Shown: positions 13,681 through 26,265, numbered from the stretch's first letter. The stretch is 64,000 nucleotides of DNA from Campylorhamphus procurvoides (GCA_013396655.1 WBMV01004463.1:571216-635215); one strand, 5' to 3'. Numbers and translations: made by a program. The notes: generated by a model not told the origin, from the sequence alone.

Positions 13681-14271
13681 TATTTTTTCTCTCACTGCAA
13701 AGATCATTGAAACATAAAAGTATCCTGAACACTTGTTTTGCATAATAGCAGCCTCTTATTAGTCATCTCCCACCCCAATAAACATAGGAGGCAGTTTCAG
13801 CCTCTTGAGAACATCTCTACTATTTTCCTTGCTGCCAAAACAGAACATTCCCTCATGACACCTATCAGCCCTGTTCCTTGGAGGGTGAGCTGAGCCAGAT
13901 TACATCTCTTGGTAGCATATTTTGAGCTCTGCTGCTCAGTCCAAGACTGTAGGAAGAACGTGTTCTGAGCATGAGAGCTGACATGCTAGGGATAGTTTAG
14001 CTTCCTTCCTAATGTGGAGTCAGCTAGGTTGGTTTTTTTCATTGAAACAACTTCAAGTACATTCCTAATTTCATGCCAAAAGCGCTGTATTCTTCTTGGC
14101 TTAAATGGGTACACATTTATTTTTTATTACACTGTGAAAGACTCTGCTGTGCAGACTAGTTCCCTACAATATCATCTTTCCTGTGCCTTTCTGCTAGTTT
14201 TGTAAGGTTGTTCTTTCCACTGAATCCACCCCAGCATCTGCTGGAGGGTCAACAGGGCAGGGCATAAGTAA
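13681..14271. other. Unique DNA before a CR1 fragment
   Basis: No gene is recognised. The last ~60 bp (from about 14,215) may already belong to the CR1 element that is clear from 14,272, but the similarity is too weak to fix the border. Confidence 0.5.
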
Positions 14272-14459
14272 ATGAGGATGTTCCTGGAATGTGTTGTTGG
14301 CGACTTCCCTCTCCAAGTGACAGAGGAGCCACCCATGAGGAGTGCTATGCTGGGCTTTTTTCTCAACAAGAAGGGGCTGGTGAGGAATGTGAATTTGAAC
14401 TAGCAGGTATTTAAGGTCCCTTCCAACCCAAACCATTCTATAAGTCAATGAATCTATGT
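14272..14459 (+). mobile_element. CR1 LINE fragment, endonuclease region joined to 3' tail
   Basis: The plus strand from about 14,277 to 14,391 translates as a decayed CR1 ORF2 endonuclease stretch: FLECVVGDFPLQV, EEP, AMLGFFLN, KKGLVRNV, compared with the usual FLEC..DNFLLQV..EEPTR..A.LDLVLTNKEGLV.NV. After GAATTTGAAC near 14,399 it passes directly into the CR1 3' tail, GGTCCCTTCCAACCCAAACC, with ATTCTATAA and GAATCTATG as the decayed terminal octamers. All of the reverse transcriptase region is missing, so this is an internally deleted copy. It makes no protein. Confidence 0.85.
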
Positions 14460-15554
14460 TAGGAACCATCAGCTTTATTTTTGTATATGTTACTCTTCTA
14501 TCAACTGCTGTAATTGCTTATTATGGCCCCTCTAAGCAGCCCTCAGCTGGGGTTTCTTTTCCACCTGGCATTTGAGAGTTCCTTAGTTCTTTATGAAGGA
14601 AAGGATTCATCTCTTTGTGTTTCCTTCCAGAGCCTGCAGCCAAGCAAACCTTCCTGCTGTCTTGATTCTTTCATAGTGCATTTTTGAGTCTGCAGTTAGT
14701 TGCAGGCTGAGTCTGCTTATGCACCTTTTCATTCAACTCAAGCTTTTTCCACAGTCTTAGTTGTTCTTTGTCACCCAGGACTTCCAGTGCATTTATATTG
14801 ACTAATGCAAAACATTTTTTTTATTTCATTTGCTTCTTTTGGCTACTTCTGTGCAATGCATGTCTCATTTTCAAGCATGCATTGCTCGGCGAAAAAGTCT
14901 TCCTATAATCTCTATTGGCAGCATTCATTATCATATTTAATCTTAAATACTTAATTTAAACAGTTAACAAGATGCTATTTTGTCTCCAGATGAAACTGTG
15001 AAACTGTTCTGGAAACAGTAAACCAAGCTATTTTAATGTTTGCATATTGAAACTAAAAATTTGGTATCCTACTTTTGTTCCTTCCCATGCTTTTGCTCTC
15101 CAGATACGTCTTATGTTCATGTGCAAGTGGCCAAAGTGGAAAGATCCATTTTTCTGGAAAAGCCTACTAAAAGAAAATTTATTGTTTTGTTTAAGTTCAT
15201 ACTTAGCATTTATATGAAAGGTGTTCTCTGCTGTATTATCTTTTCTTTGGATGCCCTTACCTAGCTAGTAAAGGGAAAATTTCTGCAGTTCTAGGATATA
15301 CTTGGATAAAATTCTGTGAGGTATATCACTAAAGATTTGTTTGACAGACACACATATAGTCACTAGCAATGCTACAGCACTCTTGTGAAAAGGCTTTGTT
15401 TCCTTCCACTTAAGAATACATCCTCAATATTGTGATTGTTGCTGCCTGGTCTTGATGTAATTGAAATACTGATCAATTATTTTTTTCTGTGTTTGTGAAA
15501 AATGTGTGAGTTCTTCAAATCAAAAAATATATTGAACTGCCTTCTTTTAATGTG
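14460..15554. other. Unique DNA, no gene seen
   Basis: AT-rich sequence between two CR1 fragments, with no recognisable coding, RNA or repeat signal. Confidence 0.55.
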
Positions 15555-15724
15555 ATCATAGAACAGTTTGTGTTCAAAGGGACCTTTAAAGGTCATTTAA
15601 TCCAATTCCCCTGTTGTGGGACACCTTCCACCACATCAGGTTGCTCAGAGCTCTTTCCAGGCTAACCTTGAATGTTTCAGGGATGGGGCATCTACCACCC
15701 CTCTGGGCAACCTGTTGTGCCTCA
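15555..15724 (-). mobile_element. CR1 LINE 3' tail, minus strand
   Basis: On the plus strand it begins ATCATAGAACAG, followed by AAAGGGACCTTTAAAGGTCA, TTCCACCACATCAGGTTGCTC, CTTGAATGTTTCAGGGATGG and CTGGGCAACCTGTT. This is the well-known avian CR1 3' untranslated tail in reverse complement. It is truncated at its 5' side after about 170 bp, the usual result of incomplete reverse transcription. Confidence 0.92.
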
Positions 15725-17546
15725 GTTAAATGGGAAATGCATGTTCCTTGGATACTGATCAACCATCCAAACCAGAGGAAGGGTGCATGTCTTTTGCAGC
15801 AGTGGAGAGCTCAGACGATGCTTTGTGACTTGACTGCTCTATCAGTCTCCTCTTTCAATTTGTCCTTTATGCCAGTATAGTCTGCCACATGTCATCTTCC
15901 TCCAGCCACAGGACATTGTCATCACCATGTCCTGTTAAGTTTCCCATAGTTAAGTTCCTTCTCACAACACAGGAGCAGAGAATGATAAGAAAGAAATCTA
16001 ATCACCTATAAAATATGCACTCCAACGTGTTGGAGGGGATTAAATTCATGATCCCCATGTTAGTTGGGTGGAGCTGGGTTTGAGGACTGAGGTGGCACAG
16101 CCAGCTGTGCTGGGTATGAAATGCACCCGTGAAGAGCACAAATAAAGCAAGGGAAGGCATGCAGTGGTCAGGCCAATGTGCTCCCAGGAATTCTATACGC
16201 AACAGCCCTATTTGTGGCTCAGTCCTGTTCTATCCATTATTTCTAACACCCACCCTCTAAGCTTCCAGGTCCAACCCAGTGTAAACATGCACATGGATCC
16301 CACTGGCTGCATTAGGATTGCAAAAGCACTGAGCATGTTTGTATTTCCTGATCTAAGGGGCTTAAATGTACAACCTAGCTCTTAAATTTGATTATTCTTT
16401 AGGTGGAAGTATGTGCTCTATTTTTCTGCCTACTTTTTTCAGCTCAAAAACCTATTGACCAAATTTTATTAAAAAAAATTAGTATAAAATTTAGGTTTCA
16501 TTCATGCTCTGTGATTTTATATGTTTATAAAATGATGTGCAGTGATAAAATAGTTCAACCTTTGGTTAGAATTTTAAAATAGCTTGATTTAAAGAGATGT
16601 TAGTACCTTGACTAAGATGAGGGTATGGGTTGCTTGTTTCTGGGTTTGTGAGGATCTTTGTGGGGTTTGGGGGGGGATCTTTTGCTTTTGTTTGGGGAGG
16701 GGGGCATTGTGGGTTTCATGGATTTTTTTTCTTTTTTGTTAGTTCCTGCCAAATACTAATGTCATTGCTTGGATCTCAAAAAAATAACCAACTTGTGGCA
16801 ATTTTAACTGTGTGTAGAGGGACCATTTTCACTGGGAGGGCATATCTCTACCATTTGGCTCAGCTAGACTCAAGCAGACACAGCAATTCCTAATTCCTGG
16901 AGGGAGAACAAGCTTCTGTGTCAGTAACACAGATTCAGAGGGTTTCATCTCCAGAATGATCTGAGGGCATGAAATATGTTTCATGTAAATCTTAAAGCTC
17001 GTTCACAACCAAGTAAAATCTATGACAGGGTTTTTTCGCTCTGATTTCTTAGGCGTTCTTTTCCCCTTTAGAGGGTTTTAAATATCTGCTAATAATGAAT
17101 TTGTGTATATGTGTGACCCATCAAGAGCTGAGGGCTTGGAAAATACAGTGAATACATGTGCATCCACATGTGGTTTTGTGTGCATATGTGCCTGTATGTG
17201 GTTGTAAATATCGAACTGAGACTTGAAACAAAGATGAATCCCAGAAATGGTTAACTGGATCAGTAGAAACTGTTCAGTACCTGCTTTGCTTGAGTTTATC
17301 AGAGAACATGGAGATGTGTTCTCTTCAAACCACTGGACCTGATCCTAGAAAACTATATACAAACAGCCTAGTGCTGTTAATATGACAATGTAGACATTTG
17401 AATAGAGCAAAATGGCCTTAAGGCAGTAGTTTCTGTAAGCTTCAGTGACTAGGTCATGAACAATGAAGGCTGAAGAGGTCAAGGTGAAGAAGAGGAGCTA
17501 GAGACCTCTAGAGTGAGGCTGAAGACTGGAATCAACCACCTAATCC
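15725..17546. other. Unique DNA with a G-rich patch
   Basis: No gene was recognised. Two G-rich runs (GGGGTTTGGGGGGGGATC and GGGGAGGGGGGC, about 16,662-16,706) could form a G-quadruplex on the plus strand. Small frames at 16,002-16,385 show no family motif. The last ~100 bp before 17,547 contain a purine run (GTGAAGAAGAGGAGCTAGAG). This could be the polypurine tract of the LTR element that follows, but that is only a guess. Confidence 0.5.
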
Positions 17547-17846
17547 TGATGCCAAAATAAGATTCTGGAAGGCTCTGCCCAGACTCTGCCTGGTCTCTGC
17601 CTAATCATTAATATGCATAATTAGATGTTGTAATCTTATTACATAGTAATCTTGTTACTATGCAAAATTGTATGTTGTAATCATGTAGTGAAAAGTACAA
17701 AATGGCTCATTCTTCACTGTTGATTCGAAGCTAGTTTGTCCAGCATGAACTGGCTGGCTTTCCAGTGCTGCTTGAATAAATACCTTTGCTGCTAAAAGAA
17801 CAAACTCTCTAAGCAGTTCCTTTCATACCGAGGTTTTTCGGCATCA
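17547..17846 (+). mobile_element. ERV LTR, 300 bp, a different family from the others
   Basis: The segment opens TGATGCCAAAA and closes TTTTTCGGCATCA, which is a near-perfect terminal inverted repeat of TG...CA type. It carries a poly(A) signal AATAAA at 17,775-17,780. A typical U5 follows (TACCTTTGCTGCTAAAAGAAC, CTCTAAGCAGTTCC, ATACCGAGG), matching my memory of an avian ERV LTR. A 24-bp internal direct repeat (17,612-17,635 and 17,659-17,682, 21 of 24 bases the same) lies in U3. The flanks AATCC and GACTG do not match, so no clean target duplication is seen. This may be an old solo LTR or the 3' LTR of a decayed element. Confidence 0.65.
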
Positions 17847-20800
17847 GACTGCATGAATATGTAAGAGACTGTTTCCTAGCTCTTTGACAATCTATATCAA
17901 ATGAAGGCCATGTTTACCTCGTATGATGGAATATCTTAGCTGAGGTGGTTTGGTTATTCTTAATGAGGATGCCCGTGTTGGTCTCTCCACCAGAAAACAT
18001 CCCAAGAACCTTTTCAGTGAGAGCTGCCAGCCTTGATGCTGATGTGCAAAGTGATCAGCACTGACCATTTGTCAGCAGCCCTGCAGCCTGACTGCTGGAA
18101 ATCCATGCAATTTCACCACCAGGAGGGGAATTGGGCATAATCTCCACACATTTTATCCATCATCCTTCTCAGCCAGGGCTTCGGGTGGTTTGTGTCTCCT
18201 GCCATTGAACTTGTCACTCTTCCTTCTCCTCTCTACCTGCTGGTTCTTATGGATTCCCATTGAACACTGACCCTTTATAGTCAGCAAAATAGATGAGCAG
18301 AAACCTCTTCAGAAAGTTCCCAGACTGGTGACCTATTTTGAGATCTAGTCCTTTAAAAATTTACTCTTTTATATCCTTCTGTTGTCGCAAACAGTAGAAC
18401 TTAGTCTGGAGTCTGCCGTTTTCCCTTGGCCAAAAATAAAGCTCTGTTGGACCTCACCTCATTTTTCATTTTAAATGACACAGTCATTGGAAGCCCAGGA
18501 GAAGCACAAGCTCCTTGAGGAGATGGGTAAAAAATAATTTATTTTTTTAAGGCAAGCTTGGCAGTGACTGTTCAGAAGGGCCTTAAGCTGCCTTATAAAA
18601 ACCCATCTCTTCTACAGAAAATGATGACAAGGGGCTGGCTTTTTAAAGGTCAGATCTGTTGTCTGAGATAGAGCCCTGACATCCAGGAGGCACTCGGATT
18701 ATTGCGTTCTACCTCGTGTCTCATAATAATCATATTTAGTGTAAATGGTAAATACATTTTCTCCGCAGAGTTTGTGCCACAATTTGATAAAAGCTTTTCG
18801 CTTCGGGAATACGGTGTCAGTGTAGGAATTTGGAGAGTTTAAAGCCTTCTGACAACTGTCAGTTTGGAAGCTGGTGACAAGAGACATAAAATCAGTGATG
18901 TTAAATACACAGTAAGGGACAGCTTAACCTTTTGATCTTGAAATGTTTACATGTATTTTATTGTTTGATATAAACTTACGCAATTTTACACATAGACAAC
19001 AATAAACTACTGTGAAATGTAACTCCTGTGCATTTTTTAACTTAGGAAAATAAAAGATCAAAGAAAGCAAGGACATTGAACATTCCTCTATCTTTGTGCA
19101 ATGTTACTCTTCTAAAAGGTAAACTTAAAAAGATCTACTTTTGACATAAGCAGGAATTCCTTGACAAGGGTAGACATATGATATTTCTGGTGTTTTTCAA
19201 GCAAATCAAGTGCAACCTCCAGCCTATCTGAATTGTAATGAAAGCATGAATGCACAGAGCTATAACGTTTCCTGTACAACACGGTGCCTGAAAACCACAG
19301 CCCCAGTCTTCAGTTAATATGTACATGCTTAAGCATAACTCCATGCACCTCTGGAGCCTGCAGAGTTGCCAGTTCTCCCATAAACTGGGAGTGTCATGAC
19401 ATACCATATCAATATTAAATTAGCAGCTTGCTGAGAACCTGGGTTTTCTTAAAAACGAACATGTGAGCTTTCTGTTGTGGAGAACAATTGCAAAGTAAGA
19501 ATCTAAAAGTCAGAGCACTCAGGGCACACACTGGAGAGGTTTCTGCAGCCAGATCAGGTATCTATTTTCTCACTGCAAACCTTGGATGAGGCTAAATAAA
19601 AATATTTTGAGGATCCAGCAATTGACTTGCCTGATTTTTTTTCTTCCCAGATCCATAAAAGTTCTCATGCAGTGTCTTTAGTAAGCACTCATTTTCATGC
19701 AGGTGTTGTCACCTGTAACCCAGCACCTGAGCCCTGCATTTCAGGGAAAACACATATACGTGTTGTACCCACTGAAACCTGCCCTAAGCCAGAACCGAGG
19801 CCTGATGAAGTCCTAATTAATTCAGATGTCAGAACACTTGTGACTGTAGGCTAATTACAAATGCTGTTTGGATATATGCGGAAAGCTGTCAAAATGACTG
19901 AGTTTCTTGATTGTGTTAAATTGTGCTCAACAAGCTCTTCTGCAGATTCTCTCCACTGACCCAGGTTTCCTCCTAAGTCTCCTTTCTTTGGCAGTCTGTT
20001 GTCTCGAGAAGTCTTTCATCACGTTCTTGTGGTTATTTAAATTTTAAAAATTCAAGTTCAGTTTTTTTGTGCTGTACTTCTGTAAAATTCTTGACAGATG
20101 GTAGGTGATGAGACCTGTAAGGAAAGCTCTTCCCTGTCATGCAAAGATGTTTTCCTAGGGCCAGACTGACTTGTGGAATTTATTGTAGATGCACAGGTTT
20201 CTACAATGTGTGAATGACCTTATGAGATTATTTGCTAATTACAAGCTACTTGACAGAAAACAAGGTAGTGATCACTGGAAGATGACTTTTCACTGCTGCA
20301 AAAGAAGGAGATGAATGTAAATGAGAATTCTGACAGTATATTTATGGTTAGAGTCAATTATTGGGTTTTTTGGCTTATTTTTGCATGTAGTTTTAATCAC
20401 CTTCTACCATTAATGTAACATTCTGATAAGCAAATGTAGGCATAGAGTTTACTTGCTCCATCTGTCATGTTTGTAGTGTTATTGAATGGAGTGTGACCTC
20501 AAGGCTCTTGAGAAATAAGTGATTTGTACTGAAGAACTTCTGTCTGTGCCTTTTTACTGAGGAAACTAACACTTTTCATAATTCATTTCAGGTATAGCTT
20601 TAGGAATTCCTAATATTTAATGATCAGAACGTACAAAGGGATATTTAGTACTCTTCAAGACCAGAATGTTTGACCCTAATTTGCCAAAGAAGATGCACCT
20701 GAATGTTTTTGCTGGAGTAGGTTTTAACTCTTTACATGTACTTCAAAATTCATAACCCAAGTGCTTCACAAATGTGCAGTCAGATTTTGACCCACTTTCT

Positions 20801-21617
20801 CAGGCTGGTACAAGGTTGCTCACATGGCTAATTCGCCTGAAGTTGAGATCATTGTTTGTGAGCCTCATATAAGGCAGCATTCCTTAATGAAAAGTGCGGT
20901 TTAATCTCAGTGGGACTGGTAGTTTAAGTGCTCCTCTTAAAAAAGAACAGCTTTCTTTGCTGAAATACAATTTTAAATGACAATTCTTTGATAAGATACT
21001 ACTAGCCCTGTTTTGGTCAGAAGGTCCTTGGTGTGTTTTATCTAAATTCTTGATCACGATACCAAAACTGCTTAAAAAAACACTGCTCCAGGAGCTCCTT
21101 CAGATTAATAATGAATCCACTTTGTTCTGGGAAGAAAAACTGCAAGGCCTGTGGAAGTTGAATTTCCATACAGGGCAGAGTAAATCCGTGAAGTTCAGTC
21201 ATTTCCACTCCCCATTATCTGGTCTCTAAGCCGTGATTTAATGAGCTCTCTTTAGCTGGGACCACAGCAATCCTCCTGCTGAAGTTCTCTGATGGCCCTT
21301 GAAAAGAATACTTGTATTCCCTCAAATAAGTCACAGCGAAAGAAATCTGCACATCCTTTGTTCTTTGGAATCTTGTAAGGCTTTCATTTACAACAAAAAA
21401 AAAAGGAACCACAAATTAAAATTCTTGTGAAGCAATTTAATGTGTGGACAATCTAAATGGTGATAACAATGAATATATGTGCCCAACTAATCATTCATAT
21501 AAAGAGCAGCCAGAGTTTGAAAATGAACACTTAAAAGGTCAGGCTTGTAAAAAAAATTTCCCTTTTCTTTTTTTTTTAAATTACAGATAGGTAGTGAATG
21601 ATGAAGGGAAAAAAAAT
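17847..21617. other. Unique DNA with a possible conserved block
   Basis: No exon was recognised. The stretch 18,480-18,900 keeps several CpGs in otherwise CpG-poor DNA (TTTTCGCTTCGGGAATACGG near 18,799) together with homeodomain-type AT cores. It is a candidate conserved non-coding element, but that cannot be judged without an alignment. The rest is ordinary AT-rich sequence. Confidence 0.45.
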
Positions 21618-21665
21618 TATGTTGAGATGTAGAATTTTTAAAAAACTATGTTGAAATGTAAAATT
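21618..21665. repeat. Short direct duplication (19 bp, 2 copies)
   Basis: TATGTTGAGATGTAGAATT at 21,618-21,636 recurs as TATGTTGAAATGTAAAATT at 21,647-21,665, with 17 of 19 bases the same and a period of 29 bp. It is a small local duplication in AT-rich DNA. Confidence 0.8.
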
Positions 21666-24600
21666 ATGCAGTGCCCGTAATTTTTTAGGATAAGAAGGCA
21701 GTGGGAATAATTTTCCTATTTTAGTTAAAATAATACATATTTTAACAGAGTAATATTAAAATTTATTGCGTATGTATTTACCAGGAAATGGCGGAAAAGT
21801 TCCTTGAATATGATGGTTAAAAAAATTAATGTTTTTCTTCCTGTTTTGTCTGTGGGTGGGGAGTTAAGGTAGATGGAAGAACCTGTGAGGAGAGTTATAC
21901 TATGAATAGTTCTTTAATAGACAGTTCAGGTACCCCTTTGGGTGTTTGTTTCTTGGTTCTTGCTCAAATGGCTCAATTTGTTTTAATTAGTTCCTGTCTT
22001 TTCCTGTGTTTTGTATACACAGTCAAAACTAATGAACTAAAATTCTGTAGAAAGAGTGAAGAACTCAGTTTGGATGCAGGTAGGAATTTTCTCTTTTTCC
22101 CTCCAGGGATAAACAGAGTGATGCCTCCAATTTTGTAATATTTATGTAAACTTTTCAAAGGATGCAGTTCATGTTTCCTGAGACTGTCCAAGCCTGCTTC
22201 CTTCAGCCACACTAACTCTGTAATTAACCAGCTCAGAGTTGCATCCAAACTTCACACAATCTCATCTCTTAATCTTTATTTTTTTTAAACTGAGCTAAAA
22301 ACTGGAAGCAGCTGCCTTTCTTAAGAAGAAACAGAAATGTCCAGCTTTCTTACATATCTGTCTCCCTACATACCAGTGAAAGTGAATGTGTGTGCCTGAC
22401 AGAGGCTCTTTTTTCTTGGAAAGCAGAGATATATCTGTACCTGCAGGGTAAGAAATTGCAGTCTTCAAAGGAGAATGGGCAGTGTTTTATTAATGACCCT
22501 TTACTGCAGATAGAAAGTGTGCCTGTGGTGAGGCTGCATGAGCCTTGGCTATGTCCCCAGAGCCACGTGCCAAATAAAGATCAGAGGATGCCAAGTCTGC
22601 ATCCCACGAAGAGCTGAGACCAGGGAGGGTGAAGGGGCTGTTTTGTGGTGGTTAAAATCATCCTTTCCCAAAAAACAGCTATCCTATGGAGCTTCGCAGC
22701 AGCAGAACAGCCCTGTGGTCAGGGGCTCCATCAGTTTTCATGTGTGGATTAATTTTGTGCCATATGGACAACAATGCCCCAACCCCAAGCTGTGCATTAG
22801 AGCCACTTTTAACCATCCCCCAGCTTTGCTGCTGCCTCTGACTAAGGGACAGTCACTCTCAGTGGGGACAAATGTCCCATGGCATGTTGTGGTAGGGGCA
22901 CCTTGGCTGAGGGTAAAACACCCAGCCAGCTGCTTGGTGCCTTACCCTCCTTAGTGGGGTGAGGGAGGAAAAAGGCTCATGGGCTGAGAGAAAAGGAGAG
23001 AGCTCACATTCTCTTGCTGGGATGGAAAAAAAATTTGAAAAAAAAAGAGTTGGCTTTGAGAAAGTTAATTGTGTTGCCATATAAAGTAGATTTGGGTATT
23101 AAGAAAGATGGGTGTTAAAAATTAAACCACCACCCTCCCATCACCCAGACCCAGCTGTGGGGCCACTGACAGTGGCTGTGTTCAGCATGGGGCAGCTCAG
23201 CCTCTGCTCTCAGGGAGATCACTGGGCACCTGCACCCAACAGGCACGTGTAAGAGGAAAAAAATGCACTCACAGGGATTCCCCAAGTCAAATGTCACAAG
23301 CAGATATGTCAGAAATGGTGCATTGTGTAGAAGTGTAAACTGTATTAAAATAAATCCCTTAATGGTACAAGAGGGAAACATTTACATGTCGTGGCCTTTC
23401 CTGAGGTGTCCTGGAGACTGACTGAAAAAAAGTGCATGAAGTCTTTCCCTCATTAAAAAAAAAATTAAATAAAACAGTCACTAAAGATTGCCCTTATGTG
23501 ATATGGCCAATGAGATAATTTGGAAAAGGTTGCTTGGCATACCTAATAAGTTAAATAAAAAGTACTTGGAAATAATTACTTCTCTTAAAATTAAAAAAGG
23601 AAGCTTTTCAGACTAGGTGAAATCCAAAGTGATACAGAATGCTTATTAATGTAAAGCAAAGGCTTAATAAACTGTCGAGAGGAGAAAAAGAAGAAAATTA
23701 GCAAAAAGAACATTTAGGAAAAGGGCAATGGAACTGATAAAAAGATTCTGGCTTATCTCCTCAGGATAGCTCATCTGAAAGCCATTTGTCAAATAAGAAC
23801 TAAAAAAGGGTGTGATAAGGGATCCTAGATCTATTAAATCTGTCTTTTAGGATTTCTATACCTATTGTGTCACATCACCTCACAATGCAGAGTGAATAAA
23901 ATCATATTTTAAAATGTGAAACTGCCATTTATATCAAAAGCTGCAATTACATCAGAGTAGGCAGTTTCAAATGGAGGCTGGAAATGCTTAAGGTTTAACT
24001 AAAACTTTTAGGAAGTTGGCTAAAATTTTAGAAACAGGAAGGCCTTTGAAAAGCCTGTGGAAGTTGCTTTGTTTTCAAACCCACAGCTGAAGTCTGAAAG
24101 ATGGATGCAACACATCACTGGGGCAACACACTGGTTCACTGAAAGACAAATATATGTTTGAAAAAGGTGAATTTTGCTTGTATGATGTATTGTATTATTA
24201 TTCTATTATTTAACTACATTATGCAGTTTTGCTGCTGAAAAAATGAAATGTTTTTGGCTATTGTTTAGATATTAATATTACATATATATAAAGTCCTGTC
24301 TCACAAAAAAAAGTTTGCAGTTCATGAAATGGTGGTCATACAGAAATTGTGCAAGAAGCCCCAACTGAAAACTTAAAAAATCTGTTCAATTGTCAGATTG
24401 AAGACTCTAGTTTCCAATCAGTTGTTGTATATGGATATAAATAAATGTATAGCTGGGCCTCTTATTGTCAGATCTCCCTTTAGGAGTTATTAAAATATAC
24501 ACTGCCAGAAGGAATGAAGATTAATGTGCAGTCTGCTACTAAAAATGAGCCAGCCTGTATCAGAAGGGTGGGAGAGCCAGATAACCTGTTATCTGTGATG

Positions 24601-25354
24601 AATGGAGTCTGCCCATGCTGCTCACAAGGGTACTTGGTGTGTCTTCATAACTCATGAAAGGACTTTGACTATGTTGAGTGGCTATTGTTACTGTTTGAAG
24701 CCATTTTGAATGATATGAATTCTGCATGACCTTAGAGCACAGGAAAAAATCTGGTTTGCGTTTATTCCAAGAAATAGCATTGTGTGTCAAGATAGATTGT
24801 GGAAAACATCAGCTCATTTTGTGGCTTATTCATAAGTGCTGTGACCTTCAGAAAAATCACTTAATCTACCCTCTAACTCTATTGCCCATTTTACAAATAG
24901 TAATTCTCAATTTTAAGAGCATTTTTGAGAATGTAATCTATCAGTAGCTTCAAAAAGGGTGAGATACAATGATGATAAGAGGCAGAAAAATGGCAAAGTA
25001 AATATTGTTTAGCTTCTTGTTCCTCTTGCTGGGTCATTTTCTGTAGCTATCGAGGCGCTCCTAGGAATATTAAACAAGCATACCTTAGTGAAAGGAAATG
25101 TTGTGGGTTTGGTGTAGGAATGACCAGGCTGGTGTCTGCAGTCTGTGACTCAACAGATCAGACTAGATTATCCTGAGTGTCCTTCACTACAAAATTGAGT
25201 TGGTGTTAGCGGATTCAGCTGAAAACACTGAGCAGAAGATGTGTTAGCATGTGACATGAGACTGTATTCCACTGTATTTTTTTTTAACTTTGCACGTTGT
25301 CTCCAGTTCTGATCATTGCCTGGATTGGTAGAGAACAAAGAACAAAACCAAGAA
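21666..25354. other. Unique DNA, no gene seen
   Basis: The longest plus-strand frame outside repeats lies here: 138 codons with an ATG at 22,538 (22,538-22,954). It has no recognisable domain and sits in a locally less AT-rich patch, so I do not call it a gene. The part 23,560-24,000 is AT-rich and looks single-copy. Confidence 0.5.
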
Positions 25355-26265
25355 AGAATCATAGAGTATTCTAAATTGGAAGGAAACCACCAGGATCATT
25401 GAGTCCCACTCCTGGACAGCCCCAACAATCCCACCATGTGCCTGACAGCACTGTCCAAAGGCTGCCTTCTTGGACTATGGCAGCCTTGGGGCTGTGCCCA
25501 CTGCCCTGGGCAGCCTGGTCAGTGCCCACCACCCTCTGGGGGAAGGACCTTTCCCTGAGATCCACCCTGACCCTGCCCTGACACAGCTCCAGCCCTTCCC
25601 TGGGTGCTGTCCCTGGTCCCCCCAGAGCANGTCACCTGCAAACTTGCTCAATGTCCCTTTGAGACCCAAGTAGTTGATGAAGGTGTTGAAGAGCATCGGG
25701 TCAGGGATGGAGCCCTGTGGAACCCACTGGTGACAGGTCCCCAGTCTGATGTCACCCCAGTCACTCTTTGTGTCCAGCCCATGAGCCAATTGCTCGCCCA
25801 TTGCATGACAAGTGTCTCCAACTCTGTGCTGGGCATTTTGTCCAGAAGGATCCTGTGACAGATGGCACTGAAAGTGTTACTGACCTCCCAAAAAACCACA
25901 TCAGCTGTCCTCCCCTGATCAACCAGGTGGGTTACCTTGCCATAAAGGGGAATCCCATGAGGCTCCATAGACTTCCAGGGATCCAGCTGGAGCAGCAGAT
26001 CCCTCAAAAATTCAGGGTCAGCTGGAAGTTCATTATTCTCACAGCCATGGTGCTCCAGCCCAAGACACTAGGACCCCCTGCCCTGTCACTGGTGTGAAGA
26101 TAGAGGCAAAGAATACCTTAAATATCTCTGCTTTGTCTGCGCCCCTGTTTGGGAGGTGACCTTCATATTCCTGTACCAGGCTGATAAAAACAGATTCTCT
26201 TCTGGACTTTTTAAAGCCCTGGCTAAAAAAGTACTAAAAAGTGGCTCTAATTATGCCCAGCAAAG
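25355..26265 (-). mobile_element. CR1 LINE, internally deleted, minus strand
   Basis: Read on the minus strand, 26,265 to 25,962 is CR1 ORF2 upstream of the palm (AEIFKVFFASIFTPVTG-like, then DLLLQLDPWKSM.PHGIP). It jumps to the palm region at about 25,955 (VTHLVDQGRTADVVFWEVSN, ICHRILLDKM, NWLMG..QRV). It then shifts frame to VPQGSI.DPMLFNTFINYL and LSKFAGD near 25,635, where the usual FADD catalytic motif reads FAGD. Next to that is the ambiguous base at 25,630. Beyond it comes the CR1 3' end (25,629-25,355), closing with the octamer-type ACTCTATGATTCT. Two internal segments are missing and there is at least one frameshift, so it is a dead copy. Confidence 0.88.
25630..25630. other. Ambiguous base (N) at a CR1 breakpoint
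   Basis: This single N is the only undetermined base I noticed in the window. It sits exactly where the CR1 reverse-transcriptase motif block (FAGD) ends and the CR1 3' tail begins. That position raises the possibility of an assembly join rather than a natural deletion. Confidence 0.95.

Noticed and set aside
22538..22954. 138-codon plus-strand frame with ATG
   Set aside because: No recognisable domain or codon bias. The length is possible by chance in a locally less AT-rich patch.
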